Positions 1 through 9,285 of a DNA stretch of 64,000 bases are shown here, piece by piece (positions within the stretch are counted from its first letter, which is position 1; each line of letters opens with the position of its first letter). The position numbers and the translations under genes were made by a program. The notes beneath the pieces were generated by a model. The model saw only the letters and a program-made list of their open reading frames with translations. It did not search any database and had not been told where the DNA came from. The DNA is from Ruegeria conchae (GTDB lineage Bacteria; Pseudomonadota; Alphaproteobacteria; Rhodobacterales; Rhodobacteraceae), in NCBI RefSeq assembly GCF_000192475.1, contig NZ_AEYW01000028.1, positions 1-64,000 of the forward strand, written 5' to 3'.

Positions 1-1
1 C

Positions 2-1120
2 GCTGCCACCGAAAAGGTGAACTACTTCGGTACAATCGTGAATGCTTGGGATGTTCCTATCGTGGACGTTGGTCCCGATGGTTTCGACGAAGGTGCCGGC
101 GGCAAGTACCTCATGCTACCCCCAGGCTACGAAGGGGATATGTCCCTGGAGGAATTTACTGAGGCGGGATACCTTCCCTTTGAAACAGATACCTACGAAT
201 ATGGTTTTTCGTTCCGGCCAAAACTGACGAATGGCGGAACGGACGCCGATGCGGCCGAGTACGCTCAGACGATCAAAGTGTACTACCTGTCCGAGGCCGA
301 CAATCCGCCACCCAACAACTATCTCGAAGCGTCAGAAGTGCCGTACGACTCGCTTCCATACTACAACGAGACATTCTTTCAGGACCTGAACGATTACGTT
401 CAAAACAACCCGATCCGTCCACAAGACAAGGTTATGGTGAATTTTCTGAAAGATCTCGGGATCGAGAAGGGAAAGCCTTTCGAACCAAGTGAACTTCAAA
501 TGCAGGCAATGAACGAGGGATTGTTGCTCGCGTACGCCTCGATGCAGAACTACTTTGTGACGCCCGGGAAAGCCATGATCCCACTTTGGGTCGACGATAG
601 CGGCGAGATGAGGAGCCAGTGGTTGATTTGGGATTTCGCGGATGGTCAACCCGAGGCTGGTTTCCCCTATGAGACTGAGACCGAAGTCCTTGTGGATGCG
701 CGTGCGGGCGGCAGTTATTTCTGGATTACATACCTGCCGAAACAACTGGGCGGAGGTACATTTTATCTGACAGGCCTGCGCGACAGCGACGGGGAAATGT
801 ACGATCACAATCAGACCTATAAACTGAACGTCCCAGCGGATACACCTGCCGACGATTTCTGGTCCGTGATTGTTTATTCGATGGAGACCAAGAGCTTCAT
901 TCGGAACGTTGATCCTGTCGGTTTGTCCGAGCGCGACACTGATGCGATGCAGGCTAATGAAGACGGTTCTTACGACATCTTTTTTGGACCAGAAGCACCG
1001 GAAGGCATGGAAAGCAACTGGATACCAACCACAGAGCCGTACTTCCTTTTGTTTCGTCTATATGGGCCGCAAGAAGGATGGCTGGAGAGTGGCTGGATGC
1101 TGGGCGATCTAGAAAAGTAA
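2..1120 (+). CDS. DUF1254/DUF1214 domain protein, 5'-truncated by window edge
   Basis: The frame is open to the first bases of the window, so this is the C-terminal part (at least 372 residues) of a longer protein. The visible part begins within the DUF1254 region (NAWDVPIVDVGP, then GGKYLMLPPGY) and ends with a DUF1214 region (YGPEAPEG-type motif FFGPEAPEGMESNW, then FRLYGP near the end). The next gene is a full-length paralogue with the same motifs, which suggests a tandem duplication. Full-length relatives are usually secreted and have no assigned biochemical activity. The GTG at position 17 is not a credible start because conserved sequence precedes it in frame. Confidence 0.85.
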   Translation, partial: AATEKVNYFGTIVNAWDVPIVDVGPDGFDEGAGGKYLMLPPGYEGDMSLEEFTEAGYLPFETDTYEYGFSFRPKLTNGGTDADAAEYAQTIKVYYLSEADNPPPNNYLEASEVPYDSLPYYNETFFQDLNDYVQNNPIRPQDKVMVNFLKDLGIEKGKPFEPSELQMQAMNEGLLLAYASMQNYFVTPGKAMIPLWVDDSGEMRSQWLIWDFADGQPEAGFPYETETEVLVDARAGGSYFWITYLPKQLGGGTFYLTGLRDSDGEMYDHNQTYKLNVPADTPADDFWSVIVYSMETKSFIRNVDPVGLSERDTDAMQANEDGSYDIFFGPEAPEGMESNWIPTTEPYFLLFRLYGPQEGWLESGWMLGDLEK

Positions 1121-1159
1121 ACTGATCAAAACAAACAGTAATTCCCAATGGAGCGAACA

Positions 1160-2653
1160 ATGAAAACAAAGTCGTTAGCTGTGCTGACTGCCCTGGTACT
1201 CGCATCGCATTCTTCAGCTCAAGAATTCAAAGCCGACGTTCCTGAGAATGTTCTTACACCAGACAAGGTCGAGACCCAGACGCTTGGTGATCTGGAATTC
1301 TTCGATGGTATGCCATCACCTGAGACGGTGGAGAAAGTCTTCGACAACCTTGATCTGATCAGAGCAACGACGGCTTTCCTGGATGGCATGAAGATCGCTT
1401 CGCTTCGAGCTATGTTTCAGGGATACGAGGACTTGGGCGTCAATCCCAATGACGTCGTGGTTGCAGAAGACCTGCTGGACGCGCGGTCCATCTGGCTGAC
1501 GCCCAATACAACCACAATCTACATTGGTTCGAATGTCGATATCTCGGATGGCCCGATGGTGATTGAGGTTCCGGCAGGCCTGCTTGGGTTGCTTGATGAC
1601 GCCGCGTTTGACTATGTGACGGATATCGGGGCGCTTGGCGCGGATAAGGGAGAAGGTGGCAAGTATCTACTTTTGCACAACGACGATGAAACGCCGGTGC
1701 CCGAGGGCTACTTCGAACTACGCACAAAGACATATGAGCACTGGTTGTTGCTAAGACGCTCGCCAGACGCAGACGGAGATACGGCTGGCCCTGTTGCCGA
1801 GATCAAGGCGGGTCTGAATATCTATCCGCTTAGTGAAGCGGACAATCCTCCCGCGGAAACTTTCCTGAATATCTCTGGTGTTCAACACAACACTGTTCAC
1901 GCGAACAACGAAGACTTCTTTGAAGAGATCCACGTCGCACTCGAAAACAATCCAATTGGTGCGTTCAGTCCGGAAATTGTAGGAACGTTTGCTTCCATAG
2001 GGATCAGGAAGGGCGAGCCCTTCGAACCCGATGCCCGTATGCAGGCCATTTTCAAGGAGGCAGCAGCAATCGCAAACGCCACGGCGCGAGCGATCACGTA
2101 TGCCTCGCGCGATCCAGGAGTGTTCTTTTATGACGACCGGCAATGGAACTCACCGTTCCAACGCCAGAGCTATCTTTTTCTTGAGGACGGCGCGCGCATC
2201 CTCGATGATCGGTCGTACTTTTTCTATATGGCAACGGGCATAACGCCTGCGATGACCTCGCCACCGGTCGGGACGGGGTCTGTCTATGCGATGACAGCGC
2301 GAGACAGCAACGGACAGTACCTTGACGGCTCAAAAACCTATAAGGTAACGCTACCGGCGCCGGTTCCCGCCAAAAACTTTGCGTCGTTTATGTTGTATAG
2401 CGGACAGACTCGGTCAATCCTTGAAACTGACCAGCAATCCGGTGGTATCGACTCTAATAGACCGGGGATAAAACCGAATGAGGATGGGAGCACCAGCATC
2501 TATTTTGGTCCAGAAGCCCCAGAAGGTTGGGAGAACAACTGGGCGCAAACCATGCCCGGGCAAAGCTTCAACGTGATGATGCGCCTCTACGGCCCGCTCG
2601 AGCCTTGGTTCGACAAGACCTGGCGTCCCGGTGATCTGGAACTGGTAGAATAA
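1160..2653 (+). CDS. Secreted DUF1254/DUF1214 domain protein
   Basis: A 497-residue protein. An ATG at 1148 is also in frame, but GGAG at 1150-1153 lies six bases before the ATG at 1160, so the later start is preferred; it gives a clean signal peptide (MKTKSLAVLTALVLASHSSA, cleavage near SSA-QE). DUF1254 occupies roughly residues 70-200 (motifs TPNTTTIYIGSNVD and GGKYLLLHNDD) and DUF1214 the C-terminal third (IYFGPEAPEGWENNW, MRLYGP). It lies 39 bases after a paralogous gene and is probably co-transcribed with it. Function is unknown; the family is common in marine Proteobacteria and exported. Family assignment is firm, role is not. Confidence 0.9.
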   Translation: MKTKSLAVLTALVLASHSSAQEFKADVPENVLTPDKVETQTLGDLEFFDGMPSPETVEKVFDNLDLIRATTAFLDGMKIASLRAMFQGYEDLGVNPNDVVVAEDLLDARSIWLTPNTTTIYIGSNVDISDGPMVIEVPAGLLGLLDDAAFDYVTDIGALGADKGEGGKYLLLHNDDETPVPEGYFELRTKTYEHWLLLRRSPDADGDTAGPVAEIKAGLNIYPLSEADNPPAETFLNISGVQHNTVHANNEDFFEEIHVALENNPIGAFSPEIVGTFASIGIRKGEPFEPDARMQAIFKEAAAIANATARAITYASRDPGVFFYDDRQWNSPFQRQSYLFLEDGARILDDRSYFFYMATGITPAMTSPPVGTGSVYAMTARDSNGQYLDGSKTYKVTLPAPVPAKNFASFMLYSGQTRSILETDQQSGGIDSNRPGIKPNEDGSTSIYFGPEAPEGWENNWAQTMPGQSFNVMMRLYGPLEPWFDKTWRPGDLELVE

Positions 2654-2675
2654 AGCGACAACCGCGACTATCGGG

Positions 2676-2713
2676 CGACGCTACTTTTTGGCGTCGTCTG
2701 ACATTTTTTCGGT
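2676..2713 (+). terminator. Possible rho-independent terminator after DUF1254 pair
   Basis: Six-base inverted repeat CGACGC / GCGTCG (2676-2681 and 2691-2696) with a 9-base loop, then a T-rich run at about 2704-2709. The gap between stem and T-run is longer than in a classical terminator, so this is only a candidate. Confidence 0.35.
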
Positions 2714-2718
2714 GTCCG

Positions 2719-2757
2719 CTTTGGGCTCACCGCCGACCTCGGAGGCAGCGCAGCATT
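2719..2757. repeat. Solo copy of integrase-upstream repeat
   Basis: This stretch starts with ctttgggctca and continues with a segment containing gacctcggaggcagcgcagc. The same sequence occurs immediately upstream of both small tyrosine recombinase genes (5503-5545 and 17288-17330), but here no recombinase follows: similarity ends near 2757. It could be a remnant of an excised or decayed copy, an attachment-like site, or a member of the general intergenic repeat family. Nothing else recognisable was seen in the 2654-3073 gap except a second, more divergent repeat at about 2838-2864 (cccgctttgcggtcattcgctgc). Confidence 0.6.
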
Positions 2758-3073
2758 CACAAGAAAACGTTGTCTGTACACTTCACTAGCGGCCCATTCC
2801 GGACACTGAGCACCCAGGCAAGATTCTGCGGTCGCAGCCCGCTTTGCGGTCATTCGCTGCAAGCGCAAAATCTGTTCTGGTTCGAATTCACAGATCGCAG
2901 GACTAAGCCGCCACTCGCCGCACCGTCCACTAAGAAGCGCTCCGCGAACTTTGCGGACCCTGGAACAGCCTTTGACACAACAATTTGGAACGCCGCAGTT
3001 AACCGCGTGCACACCAGCATTGATTTCGAAAAGGTCCCAATGCCATCATCTTCTAAAAGTAGGAGGGGATTAG

Positions 3074-3487
3074 ATGTGGAAACCAATCATATTTGCTTTT
3101 TTGATTGTCGTGACTGGTGCCGCTGCGGCTATGTCGCACGATGTGCGGGATCCAGCGACTTTGCAAAAACCGCTTATTCAGGACTTGCTAACCGAGTCGC
3201 TCAAAAGCACTGAGGGCTTGGAGGTTGTCGTGAGCCATGTTGCCCTACCACCAAACCTCACTTTACCAATGCATTGGCATCCCGGTGAAGAATTTGCCTA
3301 CATTCTGCAGGGCAGCGTCACCCTCATCCTAGACGGCGAAGGCGAACAAGAAGCTTTTTCAGGTGACGTAGGCATCGTTCCGTTGAAAAAAGTGCACACC
3401 GCTCGCTCAGGGGACGAAGGGGCAACCATTTTGGTGTTCCGTGTCCATGAGGAGGGCCAGCCAGGCAGAGTTTTGGTCAGCAACTGA
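3074..3487 (+). CDS. Secreted single-domain cupin
   Basis: A 137-residue protein with an N-terminal hydrophobic signal sequence (residues 1-20, ending AAAAMS). The cupin first motif is complete: H67-x-H69-x3-E73-x6-G80, the usual metal-binding set. The second motif is seen around VGIVPLKKVHTA with H108. A strong ribosome site (aggaggggatta, 3061-3072) precedes the ATG. Small periplasmic cupins of this type bind a divalent metal and may be binding proteins or simple dioxygenases/isomerases; the substrate cannot be read from sequence. It stands alone, followed by a convergent cyclase gene. Confidence 0.85.
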   Translation: MWKPIIFAFLIVVTGAAAAMSHDVRDPATLQKPLIQDLLTESLKSTEGLEVVVSHVALPPNLTLPMHWHPGEEFAYILQGSVTLILDGEGEQEAFSGDVGIVPLKKVHTARSGDEGATILVFRVHEEGQPGRVLVSN

Positions 3488-3558
3488 TTTTCAAGACAAA
3501 GGCGAAATATCCTTTACCGAATGCATGGTTGTCGGAACCGGGGGGGTGCCGTTTGTCT

Positions 3559-5271
3559 TCACACTTGCAACCCTGCTTTTTTCCACCCGCTGCGCCAGCG
3601 ATCAGCGCAGGTTGGAATAGAGAATAATGGTAAACGTGTTGTCTCGGTTATCGAAGCCGCATTCGGAGCGATTTCGTTCAATTTGACAGCCGCTGTTTTT
3701 GCCGCATCTATGTCATCGAGCTCAGCGAGCGAGGCAATCAGCATCAGGTGGCTCATCAGGAAGGTTGCACGCACAGACAAGGCTTCGCGACAGGCCTGCG
3801 CGGCTTCCTCATAACGTCCCAAGTGAAACAAGGCGGCACCCTGTCCCATGAAAGCGGCGTGCCGCAATGGATCACCCGGGCTGAGTTCGACAGACCGGAC
3901 TGCATGTTCCAGCGCCTTGTCAGGGCGATTCAGCAAATAAAGATTTGCAGCGGCGAGCATGTGGACCGTCGCCGCGTTGGGATTTTCCGACAATGCTTCC
4001 TTAAAGGCTGTCCGCGCGCGGGACAGGTCTTGTGCCAGCATAGAGATCGAATGTGCGGCATAAGCCTTTGCAATGCCGTCCGCGCGATCGCTCCGCAGCA
4101 CCTGCTCTGCGGCCGCGACAGCTGACTTGGGTCCCTGATCTACAGGTTCCAAACCTTGCACAAGACGTTGGATATGAAGCCATGCTAGCAAGCCCGCTGC
4201 GGAGGCGTATTCCGGATCTCGATCCAAAGCCAGTTTTGTCAGTCGTATTGCCTCTATGTTGTCTTGGTCAGTCAGCAAGTGGAAATGTGATAATGCTCGG
4301 AGGTAGAGCTCGTATGCCTGTAAGTCCTTGGTGGGTTTTGCACGCGCACGATTTGTTTCAGCGTGCCGCACCGATGGTTCAATAGCTGTAACTACGTCTT
4401 CGGTGACTTGATCTTGAAGATCAAAGATGTCGTCGAGCACACCGTCAAAGCGGTCCGCCCACAAATGGCTCCCATTTTCGGTATCTATGAGCTGTCCCGT
4501 GATGCGGACGCGCTGCCCGGAACGCCGAACGGAGCCTTCCAGTACATACCGAACCCCTAAGTCGCGGCCCATGTCGCGGATGTCCGTGCTTTTCCCCTTA
4601 TAAGCAAAAGAAGAGTTTCGTGCGACGACCATCAACCAACGAAACCGAGATAGCTCAGTTATGATGTCTTCCGTTATGCCATCGGCAAAGAACTCCTGCT
4701 CCGGATCACCCGACATATTGTCGAATGGGAGCACTGCGATTCCCGGCCTCACATCCGCTTTGATCGCGAGATTGGCTTTCGTACCCTTTGGCCAACACCA
4801 GATTCCAACATGCCGCGTGATGTTTTTCAGTTCGGTTTGCTCTCCGCCGTCGAATAATCCCGCATCGTTACGGTCAAGGCTGTTATGTGACGTATCTGAA
4901 AAGAGCACTTGTCCCGGCTTCGCGAGAGCCTCCAGACGCGCCGCAACATTGATGCCGTCGCCGAAAATGTCATCGCCATCGGTTACCACTTCCCCTGTGT
5001 GAACCCCGATGCGCAGTTTGATGTGGTCAGGTCTGTGGGCGGACTGAACTGCAATCGCGCAAGCTGCTGCTTCAGATGGTGATTGAAACTCGACGATCCA
5101 GCCGTCGCCCATGCTTTTGATCAGTGAACCATTGGTATCTTCCACGATCGGGAGAAACGTGTCCTCGCGGAAGGTCTTTAATGCAGCGACTGTGCCAGTA
5201 CGGTCCTGATCCATCAGCCCGGAATAGCCCACAATGTCGGCGGCCAATACCGTCGTGAGACGTCTTCCCAT
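3559..5271 (-). CDS. Class III adenylate cyclase with TolB-like domain and TPR tail
   Basis: A 570-residue protein. The N-terminal class III cyclase domain (about 1-165) shows AADIVGYS with a metal Asp, the SMGDGW motif with the second Asp, and GDGINVAARLE. A TolB N-terminal-like domain follows (about 178-300: IAVLPFDNMSG, FFADGITEDIITELS, YVLEGSVRRSG). The remainder is TPR-like helical repeats. No membrane segment was seen, so it is probably cytoplasmic. This architecture is common in Rhizobiales and Rhodobacterales and is thought to make cAMP in response to an unknown input. A strong aggaggg Shine-Dalgarno lies just upstream on the minus strand. A second, longer cyclase of the same design lies at 14.6-16.5 kb. 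Confidence 0.9.
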   Translation of the reverse strand: MGRRLTTVLAADIVGYSGLMDQDRTGTVAALKTFREDTFLPIVEDTNGSLIKSMGDGWIVEFQSPSEAAACAIAVQSAHRPDHIKLRIGVHTGEVVTDGDDIFGDGINVAARLEALAKPGQVLFSDTSHNSLDRNDAGLFDGGEQTELKNITRHVGIWCWPKGTKANLAIKADVRPGIAVLPFDNMSGDPEQEFFADGITEDIITELSRFRWLMVVARNSSFAYKGKSTDIRDMGRDLGVRYVLEGSVRRSGQRVRITGQLIDTENGSHLWADRFDGVLDDIFDLQDQVTEDVVTAIEPSVRHAETNRARAKPTKDLQAYELYLRALSHFHLLTDQDNIEAIRLTKLALDRDPEYASAAGLLAWLHIQRLVQGLEPVDQGPKSAVAAAEQVLRSDRADGIAKAYAAHSISMLAQDLSRARTAFKEALSENPNAATVHMLAAANLYLLNRPDKALEHAVRSVELSPGDPLRHAAFMGQGAALFHLGRYEEAAQACREALSVRATFLMSHLMLIASLAELDDIDAAKTAAVKLNEIAPNAASITETTRLPLFSIPTCADRWRSGWKKAGLQV

Positions 5272-5502
5272 TCACCCCTCCTCTTTGCAATGAAGTTAGC
5301 TCGGTGGGTTGCTTCTGTCAGCCCATTCGTCAGATTTTGAAAAGCCTTAATGAATAGAAAGCACAGGTACAGGCATACACGCACAACTAAAAAGGTAATG
5401 CTCAAATACCTGTCGCGCATTCAGCAAACGGTCACCTTCATATCCGCGGAGTTAGTTACTTGCGTTTCTTTAGCTGCCAATGTTCGTGGCAAAGCAATTC
5501 CG

Positions 5503-5611
5503 CTTTGGGCTCATCGCGGACCTTGGAGGCAGCGCGGCATGCTGTGATAAAATTTTCCAGTCAACGTCGGGTTGTCGTTGTGGGCGGGCATGGCGGATCG
5601 GAGGATCAACC
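5503..5611 (+). repeat. Conserved leader of small tyrosine recombinase, copy 1
   Basis: About 109 bases upstream of the recombinase start match the leader of the second recombinase copy (17288-17396) almost base for base, from ctttgggctca through ggcatggcggatcggagg. Conservation of non-coding DNA right up to the start codon shows the duplicated unit includes its control region. The ribosome site gagg ends at 5604, seven bases before the ATG. Confidence 0.7.
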
Positions 5612-6244
5612 ATGGAAACACCAAACTTACCTGCCATTCGTGCTCTTCGCCCAGCCTGGAACAAAGGACGCATCGTCGGCCAGAAGCGACCGCTGAAACC
5701 AAAACATGTCTGGGCAATCCGAGTTCGCCTCGAGCTTGCCGAAAATCATCGCGATCTTGCGCTCTTCAACATGGCAATCGACAGTAAGCTTCGCGGCTGC
5801 GATCTGGTGAAGATGAAGGTCGCCGATGTCATGTCATCGGGTCAGATTAAGGAACGGGCTTCGGTCCTTCAAAGCAAGACGCAGAAACCCGTGCGCTTTG
5901 AGATATCAGAGGGCACACGTGCCTCTGTTGAGAAGTGGATGGAAGATGAGCTGATGGTCGGTTTGGAGTACCTTTGGCCCGGCCGATTTCATGAACGCCT
6001 GTACATCTCGACACGCCAATATGCACGGATTGTCCGCGATTGGGTCACGTCGATCGGCCTCGAAGCAAGCGCCTACGGCACCCATTCCATGAGGAGAACC
6101 AAGGTCACTCAGATCTACAAGAAGACCGGAAACCTACGCGCTGTTCAGCTTCTGCTTGGCCATACTAAGATGGACAGTACAGTCCGGTATCTCGGCGTCG
6201 AACTCGAGGATGCCCTAGCAATCGCCGAAGCGATAGAGATCTAA
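5612..6244 (+). CDS. Small tyrosine recombinase/integrase, intact copy
   Basis: A 210-residue tyrosine recombinase made of little more than the catalytic domain. Active-site residues are recognisable in order: Arg in KLRGCDL, Lys-rich beta region (LQSKTQKPV), THSMRRTK (His-x-x-Arg), LLGHTK (second His) and TVRYLGVE (nucleophilic Tyr). The start ATG is preceded by a cggagg ribosome site; upstream in-frame starts would read the repeat leader. It lacks the N-terminal core-binding domain of phage integrases. A truncated, fused second copy lies at 17.4 kb. It ends just before a GC-rich hairpin. No integron-type attC sites were noticed around it. Confidence 0.85.
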   Translation: METPNLPAIRALRPAWNKGRIVGQKRPLKPKHVWAIRVRLELAENHRDLALFNMAIDSKLRGCDLVKMKVADVMSSGQIKERASVLQSKTQKPVRFEISEGTRASVEKWMEDELMVGLEYLWPGRFHERLYISTRQYARIVRDWVTSIGLEASAYGTHSMRRTKVTQIYKKTGNLRAVQLLLGHTKMDSTVRYLGVELEDALAIAEAIEI

Positions 6245-6251
6245 AATCAAC

Positions 6252-6273
6252 GGGCCGCTCTCGCGGGCGGCCC
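6252..6273 (+). terminator. GC-rich hairpin after recombinase
   Basis: Perfect 7-base inverted repeat GGGCCGC / GCGGCCC with an 8-base loop, eight bases after the recombinase stop. No clear T-run follows, so it may be a weak terminator or an RNA-stabilising stem. Confidence 0.45.
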
Positions 6274-6388
6274 ATACCAGACATTTATCGTGTCAGACTA
6301 CGCCGCAGTGCAGCTTCACCGAACCGGCCATTCGCTGCGCCCACGAGATTGTAGCGTGACCCGACTTCGGGAGTGCGGGACGAAGCAG

Positions 6389-7297
6389 TCATTGATCTTC
6401 GGCTAGCCTCTCCGCTGCAAACTCGGCAACACCCTCAGCGGTCCCATCTGTAAACGAGGCCACAGTGATTGGATCAGTAACGTCAGGAAAATGATAGACT
6501 GCGTTTACGCTAAACGGTCCACCACCGGAATGCCCTACCGCCTTACCCACACTATTCAAAGCACCAGACATCAGGCCAAGAGCATATCCACATTCTGTCC
6601 ATGGACGGTTGGGAATAGCACCGCCAAGGATTTTTGCATCTAACATTTGGCGCATGGTAACTGGCTGCAACAGATGACCAGACATAAGCGCGTGCAGTAG
6701 CCGCGCGGCATCTGGCGCGTTTCCGATCAAACACCCATGGTAGACCCATTTTGGGTCGTAGTCAGTCGCGGCCTCCCAATGTACCCTCCGAAATTGTTCG
6801 CATGTTTCTGCAAGCACAATACTGTTCAGGCCCAACGGCTTGCACACCATATCGGCAATAACCTCACGAAGCGGCGTCTCCAGCGTCGCTTCGATTAGCT
6901 CGACTACAAACATGTAGCCTATGTTGGAATAAGACCAACCTTGTACCGGCTCAAACAACATTCCTTTTGCAAGCGCCACATCAAGTAGTTTGTTGCGTGT
7001 CCAAGGTGTTTCCTTGGCCGCAACGGCTGAGTGATATTCAGAAAACTGCCCGTAATCTGGGAGACCAGAGGTGTGCTTTAGAAGTTGGCGAAGGGTGTAA
7101 CGTTCGCCCTTCAGCGTGGCGTCCAGGTCGAGTTTCCCGCGTTCAACTAGTTTCAAAGCACAGATTGAAATTACAGTTTTGGTGAAGCTCCAATAGGGAA
7201 AGCAGGCCTCAACCGAACCAGAGAATCCTTCTCGGCCAGAGGCTGTTATCCAATAAGAGTGAACTGTTTGAACGGTCATTTTGCATATGTCTGGCAT
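6389..7297 (-). CDS. Serine hydrolase, class C beta-lactamase-like
   Basis: A 302-residue protein of the beta-lactamase/penicillin-binding-like serine hydrolase family. The SxxK nucleophile motif is SFTK (S37-K40), the YxN motif is YSN in GWSYSNIGYMF, and a C-terminal HSG triad element lies in VGHSGGGPF. LLKHTSGLPDYG is typical of the family. No signal peptide is evident, unlike most periplasmic members, so a cytoplasmic esterase or peptidase role is plausible. No clear ribosome site precedes the chosen ATG; a second Met at residue 7 is an alternative start. The substrate is unknown. Confidence 0.85.
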   Translation of the reverse strand: MPDICKMTVQTVHSYWITASGREGFSGSVEACFPYWSFTKTVISICALKLVERGKLDLDATLKGERYTLRQLLKHTSGLPDYGQFSEYHSAVAAKETPWTRNKLLDVALAKGMLFEPVQGWSYSNIGYMFVVELIEATLETPLREVIADMVCKPLGLNSIVLAETCEQFRRVHWEAATDYDPKWVYHGCLIGNAPDAARLLHALMSGHLLQPVTMRQMLDAKILGGAIPNRPWTECGYALGLMSGALNSVGKAVGHSGGGPFSVNAVYHFPDVTDPITVASFTDGTAEGVAEFAAERLAEDQ

Positions 7298-7628
7298 TGC
7301 TTTGCCGGTGTCAATTTGGGCTCTCAGCGGACATTCGAGAGTTCACAATAAGGAGCGCCTGATGTCGGCTCTGCGGACAAAGTCGCCATCGAAGGCTGAA
7401 CAATCAAGGACTATTTGCAGCCCAGAGGAGACAATCAAAACCGAGTTTTTTCGCTAACCAAATGCTGGAGGTAACCGCGCTTTGCAGTTGCACTTGATGC
7501 CGGCGTAGATCGACCTTAGTGCGATCAAGCACATGTCCCCGAGCCGTGGTCAGACTAGCGACAGAGTTGACGCAGCGCGAGTTTCCGGCCCTGTTCGTTT
7601 CTTATGGAACTTGTTTCACGCCCATTCG
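7298..7628. other. Intergenic region with Roseobacter-type repeats
   Basis: 331 bases without a supported gene. A repeat-family member (tttgggctctcagcggacattcga) starts at about 7315, and a second element (ggctctgcggacaaagtcgcc) lies near 7366. The second resembles the right half of the element at 16.6 kb. Nothing else was recognised. Confidence 0.5.
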
Positions 7629-8444
7629 TTAGAAAAAGTACTTGATTCCAATGTATGGACCATGCTGGTCGACATCATAGGCGAATTCACCGGAACTCAA
7701 AGTGTCACTATAGTCTACGCTAAAGTAACGATATCCGAATGTGAGCGCAGCTTTCTCCCACGGCTGATAGTCGAAACCAACGTTTGCGCCAACCTGGAGA
7801 TCATTTCCACCGGCACCGAACCCGCCAAGTTCCAAAGACGCAATCCCAGTCCATTTCTGGTTTACCCGCCACATTCCGCGTATTCCGACTACTGGTTCGA
7901 TCCAGCCCTGATCTCCGCCCAATGTAGGTGGATTTCTCGGTCCCGGGGTAGTTAGGTCAATTTCCTGACGAATGGAGTTGTACCTCAGACCGCCTTGGAG
8001 ATCGATTGCATATCGCTGGCTCCTGCTACCGTACACGCCATTTGCAACACGGTAAGCCCCCAGCACACCAAACCATTTTTGACGAACGTCGACGTTAATC
8101 CCGGCACCGAGAGGGCCAGGCAATGTGGTATCCTGTTCGATCCCCACATAATTCGCATCAACGATGATCCCAAAATCCCCGTTCCAAGCCTCGTACCGGC
8201 CGGCTGCCGCGAAATCGAGCACATCCAGGACGTCACCAAGGTCCAGATCCAATTCCGCGGATTGTCCAGCCACGGTTGACGTACCTGTGGTTCTTAGGGG
8301 TGTGAACAGATAGAATGAGGCTTCATGCCGCCAGCCTGTTTCGTTTTGACCTGGCGCAGGTAGAGACTGGGCGCGGGAATGCCCGGGCATAGATAATACG
8401 CCGGACAGAAATACGAGTGCGCTAATTAATCTGAGATGGAGCAT
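7629..8444 (-). CDS. Outer-membrane beta-barrel protein
   Basis: A 271-residue protein with a signal peptide (cleavage near SRAQ-SLP), alternating hydrophobic strands throughout and a C-terminal Phe (GIKYFF), the signature for BAM-dependent outer-membrane insertion. Repeating strands such as WFGVLGAYR, GGLRYNS, VVGIRGMWRV and LTFGYRYFSVDY fit an 8-to-12-strand barrel. It lies 27 bases after another barrel gene and downstream of an arylsulfatase on the same strand, suggesting a co-transcribed unit for uptake or surface handling of a sulfated compound. That link is inferred from context only. Confidence 0.8.
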   Translation of the reverse strand: MLHLRLISALVFLSGVLSMPGHSRAQSLPAPGQNETGWRHEASFYLFTPLRTTGTSTVAGQSAELDLDLGDVLDVLDFAAAGRYEAWNGDFGIIVDANYVGIEQDTTLPGPLGAGINVDVRQKWFGVLGAYRVANGVYGSRSQRYAIDLQGGLRYNSIRQEIDLTTPGPRNPPTLGGDQGWIEPVVGIRGMWRVNQKWTGIASLELGGFGAGGNDLQVGANVGFDYQPWEKAALTFGYRYFSVDYSDTLSSGEFAYDVDQHGPYIGIKYFF

Positions 8445-8471
8445 CGGAGTTTCCTTGCATATTGGCGGCGG

Positions 8472-9221
8472 TTAGTAGTTGAATCTGAGACCTATCCCGG
8501 CACCTTGGTCGTAGGGTCTGTCAGCACCAATACCGACCAACACATCTGCGTAGAGGGCAATTCCAGGGCTGAGGTTCTTACCGATCTGGAATTCTGCGGT
8601 CGCGGGCCACGCATCATTTTCCCAATCGTATGGAGCTTTGATATCTGCTTTGACCCAATACCCGTCACCAAATGGCTGAAGCGCAATAAGGCGCATCGCA
8701 GTCTGGCTGACATCGGTCGAACCGTTATATGAAGCAAAGTGCTGGACCAGAGGGATCAGAGTCAGCCCAGTATTAGTGTTTGCAAATGCGAACCCACCAA
8801 ATGGGGCTATCTGATCCGACCCGGTGCCGATGCCTTCGTCAGGGTCACCAAAATCGAGGATCCACTCCAAACCAAGTGCGGACTTCACGCTCCAGGTGTC
8901 ATTCAAGGGTTTCTGTGAGGGAAAGTAGATCAGCTTGAAGCTTGTCTTTTCGAACCCGTTGAACCTTTCACCAGTAGCATTCGTTGAATTGTAGTGGAGC
9001 TCGTATTTTAGTTTTAGATCGGGGCGTAACATGTATGCACCATCGACAAAGGCATCCTGACGGTCTGCACCCCGTGCCAAATCGAAGTACTGATATCGAA
9101 TGTCGGTGTTGTTAATCGCAGCCAATGGATTTGACGCGTTTTCCTCAGCTTCGGAAGCAGAGCCTACCACGACCAGTGCATAGATCAGAGGAACAAGACA
9201 ATGGAAGTTGCGTAACATCAT
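8472..9221 (-). CDS. Outer-membrane porin-like protein
   Basis: A 249-residue protein with a signal peptide (cleavage near SEAE-EN) and a barrel-like strand pattern ending in LRFNY, an outer-membrane C-terminal signature. Central strands (FGGFAFANTNTGLTLIPLVQHF, split here by a turn) resemble the transporter-like barrels often found next to catabolic genes. It sits between the arylsulfatase (64 bases upstream) and a second barrel gene (27 bases downstream). Its substrate is unknown; the context suggests a sulfate ester or its product. Confidence 0.75.
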   Translation of the reverse strand: MMLRNFHCLVPLIYALVVVGSASEAEENASNPLAAINNTDIRYQYFDLARGADRQDAFVDGAYMLRPDLKLKYELHYNSTNATGERFNGFEKTSFKLIYFPSQKPLNDTWSVKSALGLEWILDFGDPDEGIGTGSDQIAPFGGFAFANTNTGLTLIPLVQHFASYNGSTDVSQTAMRLIALQPFGDGYWVKADIKAPYDWENDAWPATAEFQIGKNLSPGIALYADVLVGIGADRPYDQGAGIGLRFNY

Positions 9222-9285
9222 ACACCTGGGAGAAGTTGGATGGTCAGGTTAGACGGCGACAGGTTCTCGCCGCCGTCTACCTTCA

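Noticed and set aside
332..808. Minus-strand open frame of 158 codons
   Set aside because: It lies fully opposite the DUF1254 gene, whose protein has clear family motifs. No ribosome site or recognisable product.
5612..6244. Integron integrase with gene cassettes
   Set aside because: The recombinase lacks the integron-specific extra domain, and no attC-like palindromic sites follow it.
7533..7955. Plus-strand open frame of 140 codons
   Set aside because: Overlaps the 3' half of the outer-membrane barrel gene on the other strand, and the product has no family features.
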